From Leeuwenhoekiella polynyae (GTDB taxonomy: Bacteria > Bacteroidota > Bacteroidia > Flavobacteriales > Flavobacteriaceae), in contig NZ_QOVK01000006.1 in assembly GCF_004104075.1 (NCBI RefSeq), forward strand, positions 124,001 through 188,000: 64,000 nucleotides of DNA. The letters run 5' to 3'. This document shows, piece by piece, positions 1-9,114 of this stretch; the stretch's first letter is position 1; every line of letters begins with the position of its first letter. A program made the translations under genes and the position numbers. Under the pieces are notes generated by a model that did no database searches, was not told the origin of the DNA, and was given only the letters and a program-made list of their open reading frames with translations.

Positions 1-828
1 GGAAGTACCTAAACCTTCGATACCCAATTCAACTACATCGCCCGGTTTGAGGTAGCGTGGTGGCTTAAAGCCCATTCCTACACCAAAAGGAGTTCCGGTT
101 GAAATGACATCTCCCGGAAGTAGGGTCATAAACTGGCTGATGTAGCTCACCACCTGCTGCACATTAAATACAAAATCTGAAGTATTGCTGTTTTGCAATT
201 CCTCACCATTCAATTTTAGCCACAGGTTGAGGTTGTTAGGATCTTTGATTTCGTCTTTGGTCGCTATAAAAGGACCTAAAGGCGCAAAGGTGTCGCAGCT
301 TTTTCCCTTTACCCATTGCCCGGCACGTTCGATCTGAAAGGCACGTTCGCTGTAATCGTTGTGTAGGGTATAACCTGCTACATAATCTAAAGCTTCGGCT
401 TCACTCACATAAGAGGCTTTTTTGCCGATTACCACAGCGAGTTCAACCTCCCAATCTGTCTTTTCACTTCCCTTGGGAATGATCACATCGTCATTGGGAC
501 CCACAATTGCCGAGGTCGCTTTAAAGAACAAAATGGGTTCTTTAGGGACTTCCATCCCGGTTTCTTTAGCGTGAGAAACGTAATTAAGACCAATGCATAC
601 AATTTTTGATGGCCGCATCAGAGGTGCTCCCAGACGGGTTTCTGCGGAAACTTCCGGACAATTGTCCAGTTCTTTGCTTAACCATGTATTGAGTCGGTCA
701 AGACCATTTGTTTCAAAAAATGCTTCGGTGTAATCTTCACCAAAACCCGATACATCTATGCGTTTTCCGGAGTCTAAAAGCACTCCCGGTTTTTCATTTC
801 CGGCTTCGCCGAAACGTATTAATTTCAT
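1..828 (-). CDS. FAH-family hydrolase, probable 2,4-diketo-3-deoxy-L-fuconate hydrolase (3' end off window)
   Basis: This reads from an ATG at 826-828 to the left window edge without a stop, giving 276 codons; the family is usually about 285 residues, so only the C-terminal tip is missing. Fumarylacetoacetate-hydrolase-fold features are visible: KIVCIGLNYVSHAKETG, then DWEVELAVVIG carrying the paired metal-binding glutamates, then the NDYSER aspartate region. Members of this family end the non-phosphorylating L-fucose pathway by splitting the diketo acid into pyruvate and L-lactate; they are also often mislabelled ureidoglycolate lyase. It is the last visible gene of a tightly spaced minus-strand run (18 nt after the SDR gene) with fuconate dehydratase, so the fucose role is inferred from context and the fold call from sequence. 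Confidence 0.85.
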   Translation of the reverse strand, partial: MKLIRFGEAGNEKPGVLLDSGKRIDVSGFGEDYTEAFFETNGLDRLNTWLSKELDNCPEVSAETRLGAPLMRPSKIVCIGLNYVSHAKETGMEVPKEPILFFKATSAIVGPNDDVIIPKGSEKTDWEVELAVVIGKKASYVSEAEALDYVAGYTLHNDYSERAFQIERAGQWVKGKSCDTFAPLGPFIATKDEIKDPNNLNLWLKLNGEELQNSNTSDFVFNVQQVVSYISQFMTLLPGDVISTGTPFGVGMGFKPPRYLKPGDVVELGIEGLGTS

Positions 829-846
829 AATCTTCCAGTTAAAAAG

Positions 847-1623
847 TTATCCATTTAGTTTTATAAATCCGCCGTCAATAGGGAAGTCTGTCCCGGTGAT
901 AAAAGATGCTTCATCAGAGGCGAGGTACAGCGCTAAATGCGCGATTTCTACAGGTTTGCCCATGCGGCCTAATGGCTGTGTTTTAGATAGTTTCTCAAAC
1001 ATCTCTTCCTGATTGTCGGGGTAATTTTTTGCAATAAAACCATCTACAAAAGGCGTATGCACGCGGGCAGGGGAGATGCTGTTGCATCTGATGCCCTCAT
1101 CAACATAATCTTTAGCGATGGAATAGGTCATCGTGAGTACGGCGCCTTTTGACATCGAGTACGCAAAACGGTCTGAGATCCCAACCGAAGATGCAATGGA
1201 AGCCATATTGAGAATGACTCCGTTTTTGCCTTTCATGTGTTTAATCACGGCTTTTGCGCAGTTAAATACACCCTTGATGTTTATGGCATAAATACGGTCG
1301 AGATCTGCTTCGGTGGTATTTTCAATGTTTCCCACGTGGGCAACCCCTGCATTATTAACCAATATATCAAGCGAATTTTCATCGGCGATCTCATCAATCA
1401 CGTGCTGTACTTGATCTTCTTTAGAAACATCGCATATTTTATAGTGCAGCTCCAAGTTATCAGCTCTAAAGGTTTCAACAACTTCTTTTGCCTGCGTTTC
1501 ATTATAGTCAAGAATGTAAACCTGAGCTCCGTTTTTAGCAAATACTTCTGCGATGGCACGTCCTATACCGCTGGCTCCACCGGTAATTAGTGCTGTTTTT
1601 CCAGATAAATTAAAAGGGGTCAT
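847..1623 (-). CDS. SDR-family dehydrogenase, probable 2-keto-3-deoxy-L-fuconate dehydrogenase
   Basis: A 258-residue classical short-chain dehydrogenase. The NAD(P)-binding TGGASGIG is at residues 14-21, NNAG at 90-93, and the catalytic Ser142, Tyr155 and Lys159 lie in the usual spacing. The C-terminal FPIDGGF motif is typical of the family. It sits between a GH29 fucosidase (6 nt upstream) and an FAH-family hydrolase (18 nt downstream), the position expected for the enzyme that oxidises 2-keto-3-deoxy-L-fuconate to the 2,4-diketo acid. The family is certain; the substrate is inferred from the operon, and the second SDR in this locus (9946-10740) could in principle carry either oxidation step. 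Confidence 0.85.
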   Translation of the reverse strand: MTPFNLSGKTALITGGASGIGRAIAEVFAKNGAQVYILDYNETQAKEVVETFRADNLELHYKICDVSKEDQVQHVIDEIADENSLDILVNNAGVAHVGNIENTTEADLDRIYAINIKGVFNCAKAVIKHMKGKNGVILNMASIASSVGISDRFAYSMSKGAVLTMTYSIAKDYVDEGIRCNSISPARVHTPFVDGFIAKNYPDNQEEMFEKLSKTQPLGRMGKPVEIAHLALYLASDEASFITGTDFPIDGGFIKLNG

Positions 1624-1629
1624 TTCAAA

Positions 1630-2949
1630 TTATTTTAAAGTGAGTTTAATAATAGTATCTACCGCATCGCGATGCGCTTCATCCAGATAGATCGTCAATA
1701 TATTTTTCTTAAGCTTGTATTTAACCGGCTTACCATCATCAAACCAACTTAGTGTTTTAACGCGTTTTTTGGCGAAAGGGATACTCAGGGTATTCAGATC
1801 ACTATTTAAAACATGCAGATAGGTAGTTTGGTCTTTTTCAGTCGAAACATAATCGGTGCCCTGAAACATGCCGCCACGCGTGTCATAAATACTTTCTCCG
1901 TTTTCTTGCAGCCATGAACCCATTTGCAGCAACAAATCCTGATGCTCCTGCTGTATTTTTCCGTTAGGCATAGGACCTACATTAAGCAAAAAATTAGCAT
2001 TATTTCCGGCAGCCTTCACCAGATACTGAATCAATTCGTTAAATGATTTATGATTGCCATCCTGTAGATTGAAACCCCACGAATGATTTATGGTTTCACA
2101 GGTCTCTAAGGGTAAATTACCAATTTGAGAACCTTCACTAAAGCCGGCTGTATTTTTCCCCGGAAGGTCTTTTTCAAACATCTGAAAATCTTCACCGGCA
2201 ATGGGCGCAAGATGGTGGTTGTTGCCAATGAGCAAACCGGAATTCACGCCGTGAATGATTTTATACGTTGCTTCCAGATCAAAATCCTGATAGGGTTTGC
2301 CCGCTTTTTTTAAATCGTTTTGATCCCAATATCCATCAAACCAAAACCCTGCGATGTCATAGTTTTCTGCCAGTTCTTTAATCTGGGCGTTTTGATACGT
2401 TATATAATCTTGCCAGTTACCGGATTCTGGTCGACCCAAATCCTGACCGGTTTTCCCTCTGGGATAGTAATCAGGATGATGCCAGTCTAACTGTGAGTAA
2501 TAGGCAAAAAGCTTGATACCTTCTTTTTTACAGGCTTCCTCAAGCATTCTAAAAATATCTTTGCCATATGGTGTATCGTCAACAATGTTATAATCGGAAA
2601 CTTTTGAATCATACATCGCAAAACCGTCGTGATGCTTGGTCGTGATCGTGATGTATTTCATACCCGCTGCCTTGGCCAGTTTAACCCAGGCCTCGGCATC
2701 AAACTGCTGCGGATTGAAAAAATCCGGTAGTAATTCATACCGGTCTGTTTTTATTTTTTGAGTGTTCATCACCCATTCCCCGTCTCCCAGCGTACTGTAT
2801 ACGCCCCAATGAATAAACAAGCCAAATTTCGCATCCTGAAACCAGGCTCTGTTTTCCAGATTTTCTTTTGAAGGCGTATAGTCGGTTTGACCTAAAGCCA
2901 CATACAGATTTAGGAAGAGTAGGGCAGTAATGCATACGCGCTTTTTCAT
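1630..2949 (-). CDS. GH29 alpha-L-fucosidase, exported
   Basis: A 439-residue glycoside hydrolase family 29 protein that releases L-fucose from fucosides. It begins with a signal peptide (hydrophobic core about residues 6-18, probable cleavage near ALGQ). The family signature WFQDAKFGLFIHWGVYS is at about 36-52, HHDGF at 106-110, and the probable nucleophile Asp205 lies in GFWFDGYWD. The N-terminal barrel is followed by a short beta domain; no lipobox or T9SS tail is seen, so it is probably periplasmic. It begins 4 nt after the fuconate dehydratase gene, so fucose release and breakdown are transcribed together. A second GH29 enzyme of clearly different sequence is encoded on the other arm (6342-7982). 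Confidence 0.93.
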   Translation of the reverse strand: MKKRVCITALLFLNLYVALGQTDYTPSKENLENRAWFQDAKFGLFIHWGVYSTLGDGEWVMNTQKIKTDRYELLPDFFNPQQFDAEAWVKLAKAAGMKYITITTKHHDGFAMYDSKVSDYNIVDDTPYGKDIFRMLEEACKKEGIKLFAYYSQLDWHHPDYYPRGKTGQDLGRPESGNWQDYITYQNAQIKELAENYDIAGFWFDGYWDQNDLKKAGKPYQDFDLEATYKIIHGVNSGLLIGNNHHLAPIAGEDFQMFEKDLPGKNTAGFSEGSQIGNLPLETCETINHSWGFNLQDGNHKSFNELIQYLVKAAGNNANFLLNVGPMPNGKIQQEHQDLLLQMGSWLQENGESIYDTRGGMFQGTDYVSTEKDQTTYLHVLNSDLNTLSIPFAKKRVKTLSWFDDGKPVKYKLKKNILTIYLDEAHRDAVDTIIKLTLK

Positions 2950-2953
2950 AATT

Positions 2954-4273
2954 TTATTTGGTTTTGGCGATTTCCTGCCAGATTTTTCCGGTTGGAAATG
3001 TATACTCTTTAAGTGATTCCGGTTTCATAGTGATGCTGTAACCCGGCATTTGTGAAGGCATATAGGCGCCATTTTTTATAACTACAGGATCAAAGAAATG
3101 TTCGTGCAGGTGATCTACATACTCTATAATACGATTTTCAAGCGAACCGCTAATGGCAATATAATCAATCATAGACAAGTGCTGTACATATTCGCAAAGG
3201 CCTACACCACCGGCATGCGGACATACGGGAATTTCAAATTTAGCAGCCATAAGCAAAACCGCAAGCACCTCGTTAACACCGGCTAATCTGCAGCTGTCTA
3301 TCTGGCAAATCTCGATGGCACCGGCTTGCATGAGTTGTTTAAAAATAACCCGATTTTGGCAATGTTCTCCGGTCGCCACTTTTATAGGCGCTACCGCTTT
3401 TGCGATGGCCGCGTGTCCCAATACATCGTCTGGGCTCGTAGGTTCTTCAATCCACCAGGGGTTGAATTTTTTGAGTTCGACCATATTTGCGATAGCTTCG
3501 GTCACATCCCATTTTTGGTTGGCATCCATCATCAGCTTGAGGTCGTCACCTATTTCTTCGCGAATAATCTGAGCCCGGCGCATATCGTCTTTAAGGTCTT
3601 TGCCTACTTTGATTTTCATATGCTTAAAGCCTTCGGCTTTAGCCTCACGGCATAACTTTCGCATTTTCTCATCGCTGTAACCCAGCCAGCCGGCAGAGGT
3701 TGTATACGCGGGATACCCCTTTTCAAGCAGGTGATCTATACGTTCCTGCTTAGTGGCTTCGAGCTTTTTAAGCATGGTTATCGCTTCAGCAGGGGTAATT
3801 GCATCGGTAATGTAAGTGAAATCTACGCAAGAGACCAGTTCTTCCGGACTCATATCTGCCAGTAGTTTCCAAAGCGGTTTTTCTTCCGCCTTGGCGTATA
3901 AATCCCAAACGGCATTTACCACCGCTCCGGTTGCAAGGTGAATCACTCCTTTTTCGGGACCTAACCAGCGTAACTGACTGTCGCCGGTGATCATTTTCCA
4001 AAAGGCACCCATATTTTCGGTAAAGGATGACAACGATTTATTCAAAATCAGAGGCATTATAGAATCAATCGCGGCCACACACAGCTCGTTGCCACGACCT
4101 ATGGTAAAGGTGAGGCCATGACCTTCCAAACCTTTCTGCGAAGTTTTGAGAATAACATAAGCAGCAGAATAATCAGGATCGGGATTCATAGCATCTGAAC
4201 CGTCCAGAAACTGGCTGGTAGGGAAGCGTACATCTACAACTTCATAGCCGGTGATAATTACCTCTGTTTTCAT
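2954..4273 (-). CDS. L-fuconate dehydratase (enolase superfamily)
   Basis: A 439-residue enolase-superfamily acid-sugar dehydratase. The mandelate-racemase-type base motif K220-x-K222 lies in HMKIKVGKD. The metal ligands are Asp250 (MMDANQKW), Glu276 (WWIEEP) and Glu303 (TGEH), with a catalytic histidine in CPHAGG further on. Length and the N-terminal VRFPTS..DGSDAMNPDPDYS block match the fuconate dehydratase/ENOSF1 group, which removes water from L-fuconate to give 2-keto-3-deoxy-L-fuconate. It is the first gene of the left fucose arm, 104 nt downstream of the proximal AraC gene. Recognition is by sequence and supported by all neighbours. Confidence 0.9.
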   Translation of the reverse strand: MKTEVIITGYEVVDVRFPTSQFLDGSDAMNPDPDYSAAYVILKTSQKGLEGHGLTFTIGRGNELCVAAIDSIMPLILNKSLSSFTENMGAFWKMITGDSQLRWLGPEKGVIHLATGAVVNAVWDLYAKAEEKPLWKLLADMSPEELVSCVDFTYITDAITPAEAITMLKKLEATKQERIDHLLEKGYPAYTTSAGWLGYSDEKMRKLCREAKAEGFKHMKIKVGKDLKDDMRRAQIIREEIGDDLKLMMDANQKWDVTEAIANMVELKKFNPWWIEEPTSPDDVLGHAAIAKAVAPIKVATGEHCQNRVIFKQLMQAGAIEICQIDSCRLAGVNEVLAVLLMAAKFEIPVCPHAGGVGLCEYVQHLSMIDYIAISGSLENRIIEYVDHLHEHFFDPVVIKNGAYMPSQMPGYSITMKPESLKEYTFPTGKIWQEIAKTK

Positions 4274-4377
4274 GGGTTTGAGTGATTAAAGTGAACGTTC
4301 CAAATTTACCCAGGCTTGATTCTTTTTACCGACCGTTTTTTGACCAAGAATGATACTATTTTTGCTTAACAGTCAAA

Positions 4378-5247
4378 TTAGGGCATTTTTGAGTGAATTT
4401 CTGCGTATTCTTTTGGGGTTTTTCCGGTTACTTTTTTAAACTGTCTGTTGAAATTGGACAGGCTGTTGTAGCCGGAAGCAAAACCAATTTCGCTTACCCG
4501 TTCGTGCGGCTCCATTAAGAGTCTGCAGGCAAAGCCAATACGAATCTCGTTGAGGTAACGCATCAGGCTTTTTTTGTGAAACTTGCTAAACAACCTGCTA
4601 AAGGCCGAAGGATTCATCGGGATCAGTGCCGCGACATCATCAAGACTAATAGTTTCCCTAAAATTTTTATAGAGGTATTCATATACCTTGTCAAAATTGC
4701 CCACCCCGGTATTATAGGCCTCGCTCATATAACCCGCGCTGGTAAGTGCATTATGCTCTAGTGTAACAAGTTCTTTTAAAAGCTGAAGCAGACTCAGGCT
4801 GCGTTCAAAAGGTTCGAGATTTTTGAGGTTTTTAAGCTGGTGCAGAATCTCTTTCGGAATATTTTCAAATACGAGTCCGCGTTGTGCTGCCTGCAACAAC
4901 CGGGCAGGAATACGCATTTCGGGTCTGCTGAAAAAATCGGTACCTAAAAAATTCTGTTTAAAATGTATGGCGATCGCTTCCGCCTGCAGCTCCTTGTTTT
5001 CTTCCTTAAAATAAACCGGATCGTTTAGCCACATATGCGGCAGATTAGGCCCCAGCAAAACCAACTCGCCGGGATTGAATTTTGAAATGGAATCCCCAAT
5101 AAAGCGGGTACCTGTGCTCTCTAAAATAAGCACCAGCTCCAGTTCGGGATGGTAATGCCAGATTTTTAGAAAATGCCGGTCTAAGGTATGGCTGATTGTG
5201 AATGAACAATCATCGTGGCTTTGCCTGTCGAGTTTAATGAGTTTCAT
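4378..5247 (-). CDS. AraC-family transcriptional regulator with cupin sensor
   Basis: A 289-residue regulator. The N-terminal half is a cupin-like sugar-sensing region (HYHPELELVLILES at about 32-45), and the C-terminal hundred residues form two helix-turn-helix units. The second carries the AraC signature EIGFASGYNSLSNFNRQFKKVTG followed by PKEY. It starts 9 nt after the stop of a second AraC gene and points toward the fuconate dehydratase operon, so the pair probably controls both arms of the fucose locus. No binding site was proven. The sensed ligand is presumably L-fucose or a pathway intermediate; this is inference. Confidence 0.9.
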   Translation of the reverse strand: MKLIKLDRQSHDDCSFTISHTLDRHFLKIWHYHPELELVLILESTGTRFIGDSISKFNPGELVLLGPNLPHMWLNDPVYFKEENKELQAEAIAIHFKQNFLGTDFFSRPEMRIPARLLQAAQRGLVFENIPKEILHQLKNLKNLEPFERSLSLLQLLKELVTLEHNALTSAGYMSEAYNTGVGNFDKVYEYLYKNFRETISLDDVAALIPMNPSAFSRLFSKFHKKSLMRYLNEIRIGFACRLLMEPHERVSEIGFASGYNSLSNFNRQFKKVTGKTPKEYAEIHSKMP

Positions 5248-5256
5248 ATCAGCGCA

Positions 5257-6135
5257 TTAGGTGATTTTAAGGTTTTGCTTTCGATACGCACCCGGCGTAC
5301 TATTGAGGTGTTTTTTAAAGACTTTGTTAAAATGGGGCAGGTTATTAAAACCGGTTTCGATGGCGATATCGAGCAAGGTCTTGTTTGTGGTAACAATAAG
5401 GTATTGCGCACGTTCGATGCGTTTTTCGTGAATGTAAGCCAAAGGACGTTTCCCGGTATGTTCTAGAAATTCACGGGAGAAATAGTCCCGGTTTTGATTG
5501 GCTTTTTCGGCAAGTTCAGTGACGGTAATGGCCTGGTTTAAGTTAAGCTGAATGTAATTCATAGCATCAAGAACTACCGAAGGAATTTTTCGGCTTTGGG
5601 TTTCTGAATAGCGTATAGATTCAATAAACCGGGAAAGTAAAATCAAAATGATACCCTGGGTTTCAAACTGCACCGAAGCTTTCATGTTTCGATTTAAATT
5701 TTGGTATTCCTTGTAAAAAGCTTCTTTTTCATAAATTTCCGGATTGTCAGACCGGTTAATCCCACGCCCGGGATTGAGCTTCAGCAATTTTTTAAAGAGA
5801 ATCACCTCGGTTTCGGAAGCCGGGAGTTCCATCACTTCTCTGTTGTCTTTAAAAAGAGCCCCGGTATCTGGTGATTCTTCAAAAAACTGAACAAAATACT
5901 GCTGCATATAATCCGTGCATTTAAAATCACATAAAGTAAAACTGGGAATCAAATACAGGTGACCGGCTCTGAGATTCAATTTTTTTGACGGACTTGCGAG
6001 CACACCGCTTCCGGTCTCGATATAATAGATGCGATAATAAGGGCTAATCACGTTTTTATAGTCCCACCGGCTTGACAATTCTACACAATCTATGTTAAGC
6101 AGCGAAAAGGTATGTGTGAAGTGTTTAGAATTCAA
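5257..6135 (-). CDS. AraC-family transcriptional regulator (second, divergent to GH29 operon)
   Basis: A 292-residue AraC-family protein. The N-terminal ligand-binding part (to about residue 175) has YRIYYIETGSGVLASPSKKL and resembles arabinose-type sensor domains. The C-terminal DNA-binding part has the characteristic LLDIAIETGFNNLPHFNKVFKK followed by TPGAYR. Its start faces the start of the plus-strand fucosidase operon across a 206-nt intergenic region, the classical arrangement for a regulator acting on the divergent promoter. It is cotranscribed with the AraC gene downstream (9-nt gap). Having two unrelated-looking AraC proteins in one small catabolic locus suggests two separate input signals. 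Confidence 0.9.
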   Translation of the reverse strand: MNSKHFTHTFSLLNIDCVELSSRWDYKNVISPYYRIYYIETGSGVLASPSKKLNLRAGHLYLIPSFTLCDFKCTDYMQQYFVQFFEESPDTGALFKDNREVMELPASETEVILFKKLLKLNPGRGINRSDNPEIYEKEAFYKEYQNLNRNMKASVQFETQGIILILLSRFIESIRYSETQSRKIPSVVLDAMNYIQLNLNQAITVTELAEKANQNRDYFSREFLEHTGKRPLAYIHEKRIERAQYLIVTTNKTLLDIAIETGFNNLPHFNKVFKKHLNSTPGAYRKQNLKIT

Positions 6136-6220
6136 AATTGCAGGTTTTAGTGAAAACGGCTGTTCTTAAATAGATAAAAATAAGTCGTTTTTATATAATA
6201 AGATATAAACAATGCTAGAA

Positions 6221-6228
6221 TATCTTTG
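6221..6228 (+). promoter_or_regulatory. Candidate Bacteroidota promoter (-7 TATCTTTG) of the right fucose arm
   Basis: TATCTTTG fits the Bacteroidota sigma-ABfr -7 consensus TANNTTTG. It lies 114 nt before the ATG of the plus-strand fucosidase, within the 206-nt divergent intergenic region. No convincing TTG element is seen about 19-20 nt upstream, as expected if an AraC activator is needed. Motif match only. Confidence 0.4.
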
Positions 6229-6341
6229 GACGTTTACGCATCTGGAATTCTTTTCGAAATCGTTGTAATCGTATATTATTGAGAATCTAAATCTAAACGA
6301 GACATTAGCCAAAAGCGGAAATATATAACTTTAGAAAGACT

Positions 6342-7982
6342 ATGAAACGCAGGGATCTTATAAAATTAAGCGCAGCGGCAGCTGCGGGTTTGTATTTAAA
6401 CCCACTGCTGGCACGTGCAAATTTCTTCAACCCTGAGCAAAGAGGGCCATTTAAACCTAGCTGGAATTCACTTTCTAAATATCAGGTTCCAGACTGGTTT
6501 CGTGATGCCAAGTTTGGTATGTGGGCACATTGGGGTCCTCAGTGTGAGCCCGAGTCCGGAGATTGGTACGCTCGCGGAATGTATCAGGAAGGTTCGTGGC
6601 AGTACAAATCCCATATTGAGAATTACGGGCATCCTTCAGAATTTGGTTTTAAAGATGTGATCAACGTTTGGAAAGCCGATAAATGGGATCCTGAAGAACT
6701 GGTTAGTCTCTATAAAAAAGCCGGGGCTAAATATTTTATGGCGATGGCCAATCACCACGACAATCTGGATCTTTGGGATAGTACCCATCAGCCCAACTGG
6801 AATTCGGTTCAAATGGGACCTAAAAAAGATATTATTGCCGGTTGGGAAAAAGCGGCACGCAAGGCCGATTTGCCTTTTGCACTCAGTGTACATGCGGCTC
6901 ACGCGTGGAGTTGGTATGAGCCTTCTCAACGTGCAGATAAAAACGGTCCTTTGGCGGGAGTTCCCTATGATGGAAATTTGACTGTTGAAGATGGGGAAGG
7001 CACCTGGTGGGAAGGTTTGGACCCGCAGGAATTGTATGCTCAGAACCACGAGTTGAGTGAAGGCAGCTACGATAATGGTAAGATTCACAGTCAGTGGAAC
7101 TGGGGTAATGGTGTTACTCCGCCCTCAAAAGAATATTGCAAGAAATTTTACAATCGCACGATTGAGTTGATAGACAAGTTCAATCCAGATTTACTTTATT
7201 TTGACGATACGGCATTGCCGCTTTGGCCGGTAAGTAATGTAGGCCTTGAAATAGCCGCTTACCTATATAACAAAAGCCTGGACAAGGACGGCAATCCACA
7301 AGCTGTGGTTACCGGAAAAATTCTGGATGAAGAGCAACGCAAAGCTTTGGTTTGGGATATTGAAAAAGGCCAAAGCAATGAAATTGAGCCTTTGCCGTGG
7401 CAGACCGATACCTGTATCGGGAGTTGGCACTACGATAAAGGCATTTACAGAGATAAACGCTATAAATCTGCCAAACAGGTCATACACAGCCTTATCGATG
7501 TGGTAAGCAAAAATGGAAACCTCATGCTTAATATTCCGGTTAAGGGAGATGGAAGCATTGACGAGTTAGAGCGTGCGATTGTAGAAGAAATAGGGGAGTG
7601 GATGCGTCTCAACGGAGCAAGCATTTACGGTACCCGACCTTGGGAAATTTTTGGAGAAGGCCCCCAACAGGAAAGTGCTGCCGCCTTGACTGCTCAGGGA
7701 TTCAACGAAGGCAAAGGCAAGCCTTTTTCATCGCAGGATTTTAGATTTGTGACCAAAGGCAAGAAACTTTACGCTACGGTTATGAGCTGGCCCGAAAGTG
7801 GAAACGTAGTTATAAAATCATTAGCTTCAGATGCTGCTTATCGAAATAAACCCATCAAAAAAGTAAAACTGGTAAGTACCGGTAAAAAATTAAAGTTTCA
7901 GCAAACTGCAGCAGGTCTTGAGGTGTATTTTCCGAAGGAGAAACCTGCTGTTTCATATGCAAATGCTTTGGAAATCAGTTAA
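6342..7982 (+). CDS. GH29 alpha-L-fucosidase with twin-arginine-like signal
   Basis: A 546-residue glycoside hydrolase of the alpha-L-fucosidase type. The N-terminus MKRRDLIKLSAAAAAGLYL has a twin-arginine pair before an alanine-rich core, pointing to Tat export. The GH29 signature WFRDAKFGMWAHWGPQ is at about 52-67, a NHHDN motif follows, and the nucleophile is probably Asp288 or Asp289 in LLYFDDTALPLWP. It heads the right fucose arm, 14 nt before the zinc dehydrogenase. Its divergence from the other GH29 protein in this locus (longer, WAHWGP against FIHWGV) suggests different linkage or substrate preference. Tat export would fit a protein that folds or binds a cofactor before export. Confidence 0.9.
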   Translation: MKRRDLIKLSAAAAAGLYLNPLLARANFFNPEQRGPFKPSWNSLSKYQVPDWFRDAKFGMWAHWGPQCEPESGDWYARGMYQEGSWQYKSHIENYGHPSEFGFKDVINVWKADKWDPEELVSLYKKAGAKYFMAMANHHDNLDLWDSTHQPNWNSVQMGPKKDIIAGWEKAARKADLPFALSVHAAHAWSWYEPSQRADKNGPLAGVPYDGNLTVEDGEGTWWEGLDPQELYAQNHELSEGSYDNGKIHSQWNWGNGVTPPSKEYCKKFYNRTIELIDKFNPDLLYFDDTALPLWPVSNVGLEIAAYLYNKSLDKDGNPQAVVTGKILDEEQRKALVWDIEKGQSNEIEPLPWQTDTCIGSWHYDKGIYRDKRYKSAKQVIHSLIDVVSKNGNLMLNIPVKGDGSIDELERAIVEEIGEWMRLNGASIYGTRPWEIFGEGPQQESAAALTAQGFNEGKGKPFSSQDFRFVTKGKKLYATVMSWPESGNVVIKSLASDAAYRNKPIKKVKLVSTGKKLKFQQTAAGLEVYFPKEKPAVSYANALEIS

Positions 7983-7996
7983 CAGTAAAAACTACT

Positions 7997-9010
7997 ATGA
8001 ACTATATTGTTTGTCAGGAACCTGGCACCTTTTTATTAAAAGAACAAGATATTCCGCAGCCTAAAGCGGGAGAGTCGTTGTTGCGCATTCGCAAAATAGG
8101 GATTTGCGGTACCGATATTCATGCTTTTGGCGGGACACAGCCGTACTTCAATTATCCACGAGTTTTAGGTCACGAGTTGGCTGCAGAATATGTACAAGGG
8201 GATGCCGAAGGTTTCGAGAAAGGAGATGCGGTAAGTTTTATTCCGTATTTCAATTGCGGTACCTGTGTGGCCTGTCGCAATGGTTTGAGCAATTGCTGTA
8301 CGTCTATTCAGGTTTTTGGCGTGCACATCGATGGCGGGATGGCAGAATATGTAGTCGTTCCGGATTCCTATTTACTGCACGGCGAAGGACTTGATTTTGA
8401 TGAACTTGCTCTGGTAGAACCTTTAGCTATTGCCGCTCACGGCGTGCGTAGAGCAGGCATAAGATCTGGAGAAACCGTTCTGGTAATGGGAGCGGGCCCT
8501 ATAGGGATTGGTCTGATTCAGTTTGCACAACAGGCAGGAGCAAGAGTGATTGCGCTTGATGTAAATGCGCACCGCCTTGATTTTTGTAAAAAAGAACTCG
8601 GCGTTTGGGAAGCCATAAACCCAATGAACGTGGATGTGATGGAGCATCTGGCTGCACTTACCAATGGCGATATGCCCACAGTGGTTATAGACGCTACCGG
8701 TAATCGTAATGTGATGAATAGTGCATTTCAGTATCTTGCTCACGGTGGCCGTTATGTGTTGGTAGGTTTGCAAAAAGGCGAACTGGCGTTTAGCCATCCC
8801 GAATTTCATAAACGGGAATCTACACTGATGAGCAGCCGTAATGCGACGCGAGAAGATTTTCAATACGTGATAGATAGCATCAAGAGCGGGAAAATAACTC
8901 CTAAAACCTATATCACGCATCGCATTGATTTTAAGGATTTACCTTCGGGCTTTGAGGATTTACTGGCGCCCGAAAATAACGTGATCAAAGCTTTGGTAGA
9001 GATTCAATAA
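7997..9010 (+). CDS. Zinc-dependent alcohol dehydrogenase (sugar/sugar-acid dehydrogenase)
   Basis: A 337-residue medium-chain dehydrogenase. Catalytic zinc ligands are Cys37 and His59-Glu60 (GHE). The structural zinc cysteines are 87, 90, 93 and 101 (CGTCVAC...CC). The Rossmann motif GAGPIGIG is at about 169-176. The sequence most resembles the L-gulonate/L-galactonate 5-dehydrogenase-like (RspB-type) branch. It is cotranscribed with the fucosidase upstream. The core fucose pathway already has its two oxidations covered by SDR enzymes, so this enzyme may act on a related sugar such as L-galactose or D-arabinose or on a side product; its substrate is unknown. Confidence 0.85.
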   Translation: MNYIVCQEPGTFLLKEQDIPQPKAGESLLRIRKIGICGTDIHAFGGTQPYFNYPRVLGHELAAEYVQGDAEGFEKGDAVSFIPYFNCGTCVACRNGLSNCCTSIQVFGVHIDGGMAEYVVVPDSYLLHGEGLDFDELALVEPLAIAAHGVRRAGIRSGETVLVMGAGPIGIGLIQFAQQAGARVIALDVNAHRLDFCKKELGVWEAINPMNVDVMEHLAALTNGDMPTVVIDATGNRNVMNSAFQYLAHGGRYVLVGLQKGELAFSHPEFHKRESTLMSSRNATREDFQYVIDSIKSGKITPKTYITHRIDFKDLPSGFEDLLAPENNVIKALVEIQ

Positions 9011-9114
9011 ACTACCTCTAGAGGTCCATAAAGCATTATGCGGAACAATACATTTTTAGAACGATACAAGTCTCGGAACATTAAAATCTCGATTATCGAG
9101 TAAAGAGTTAAAGC

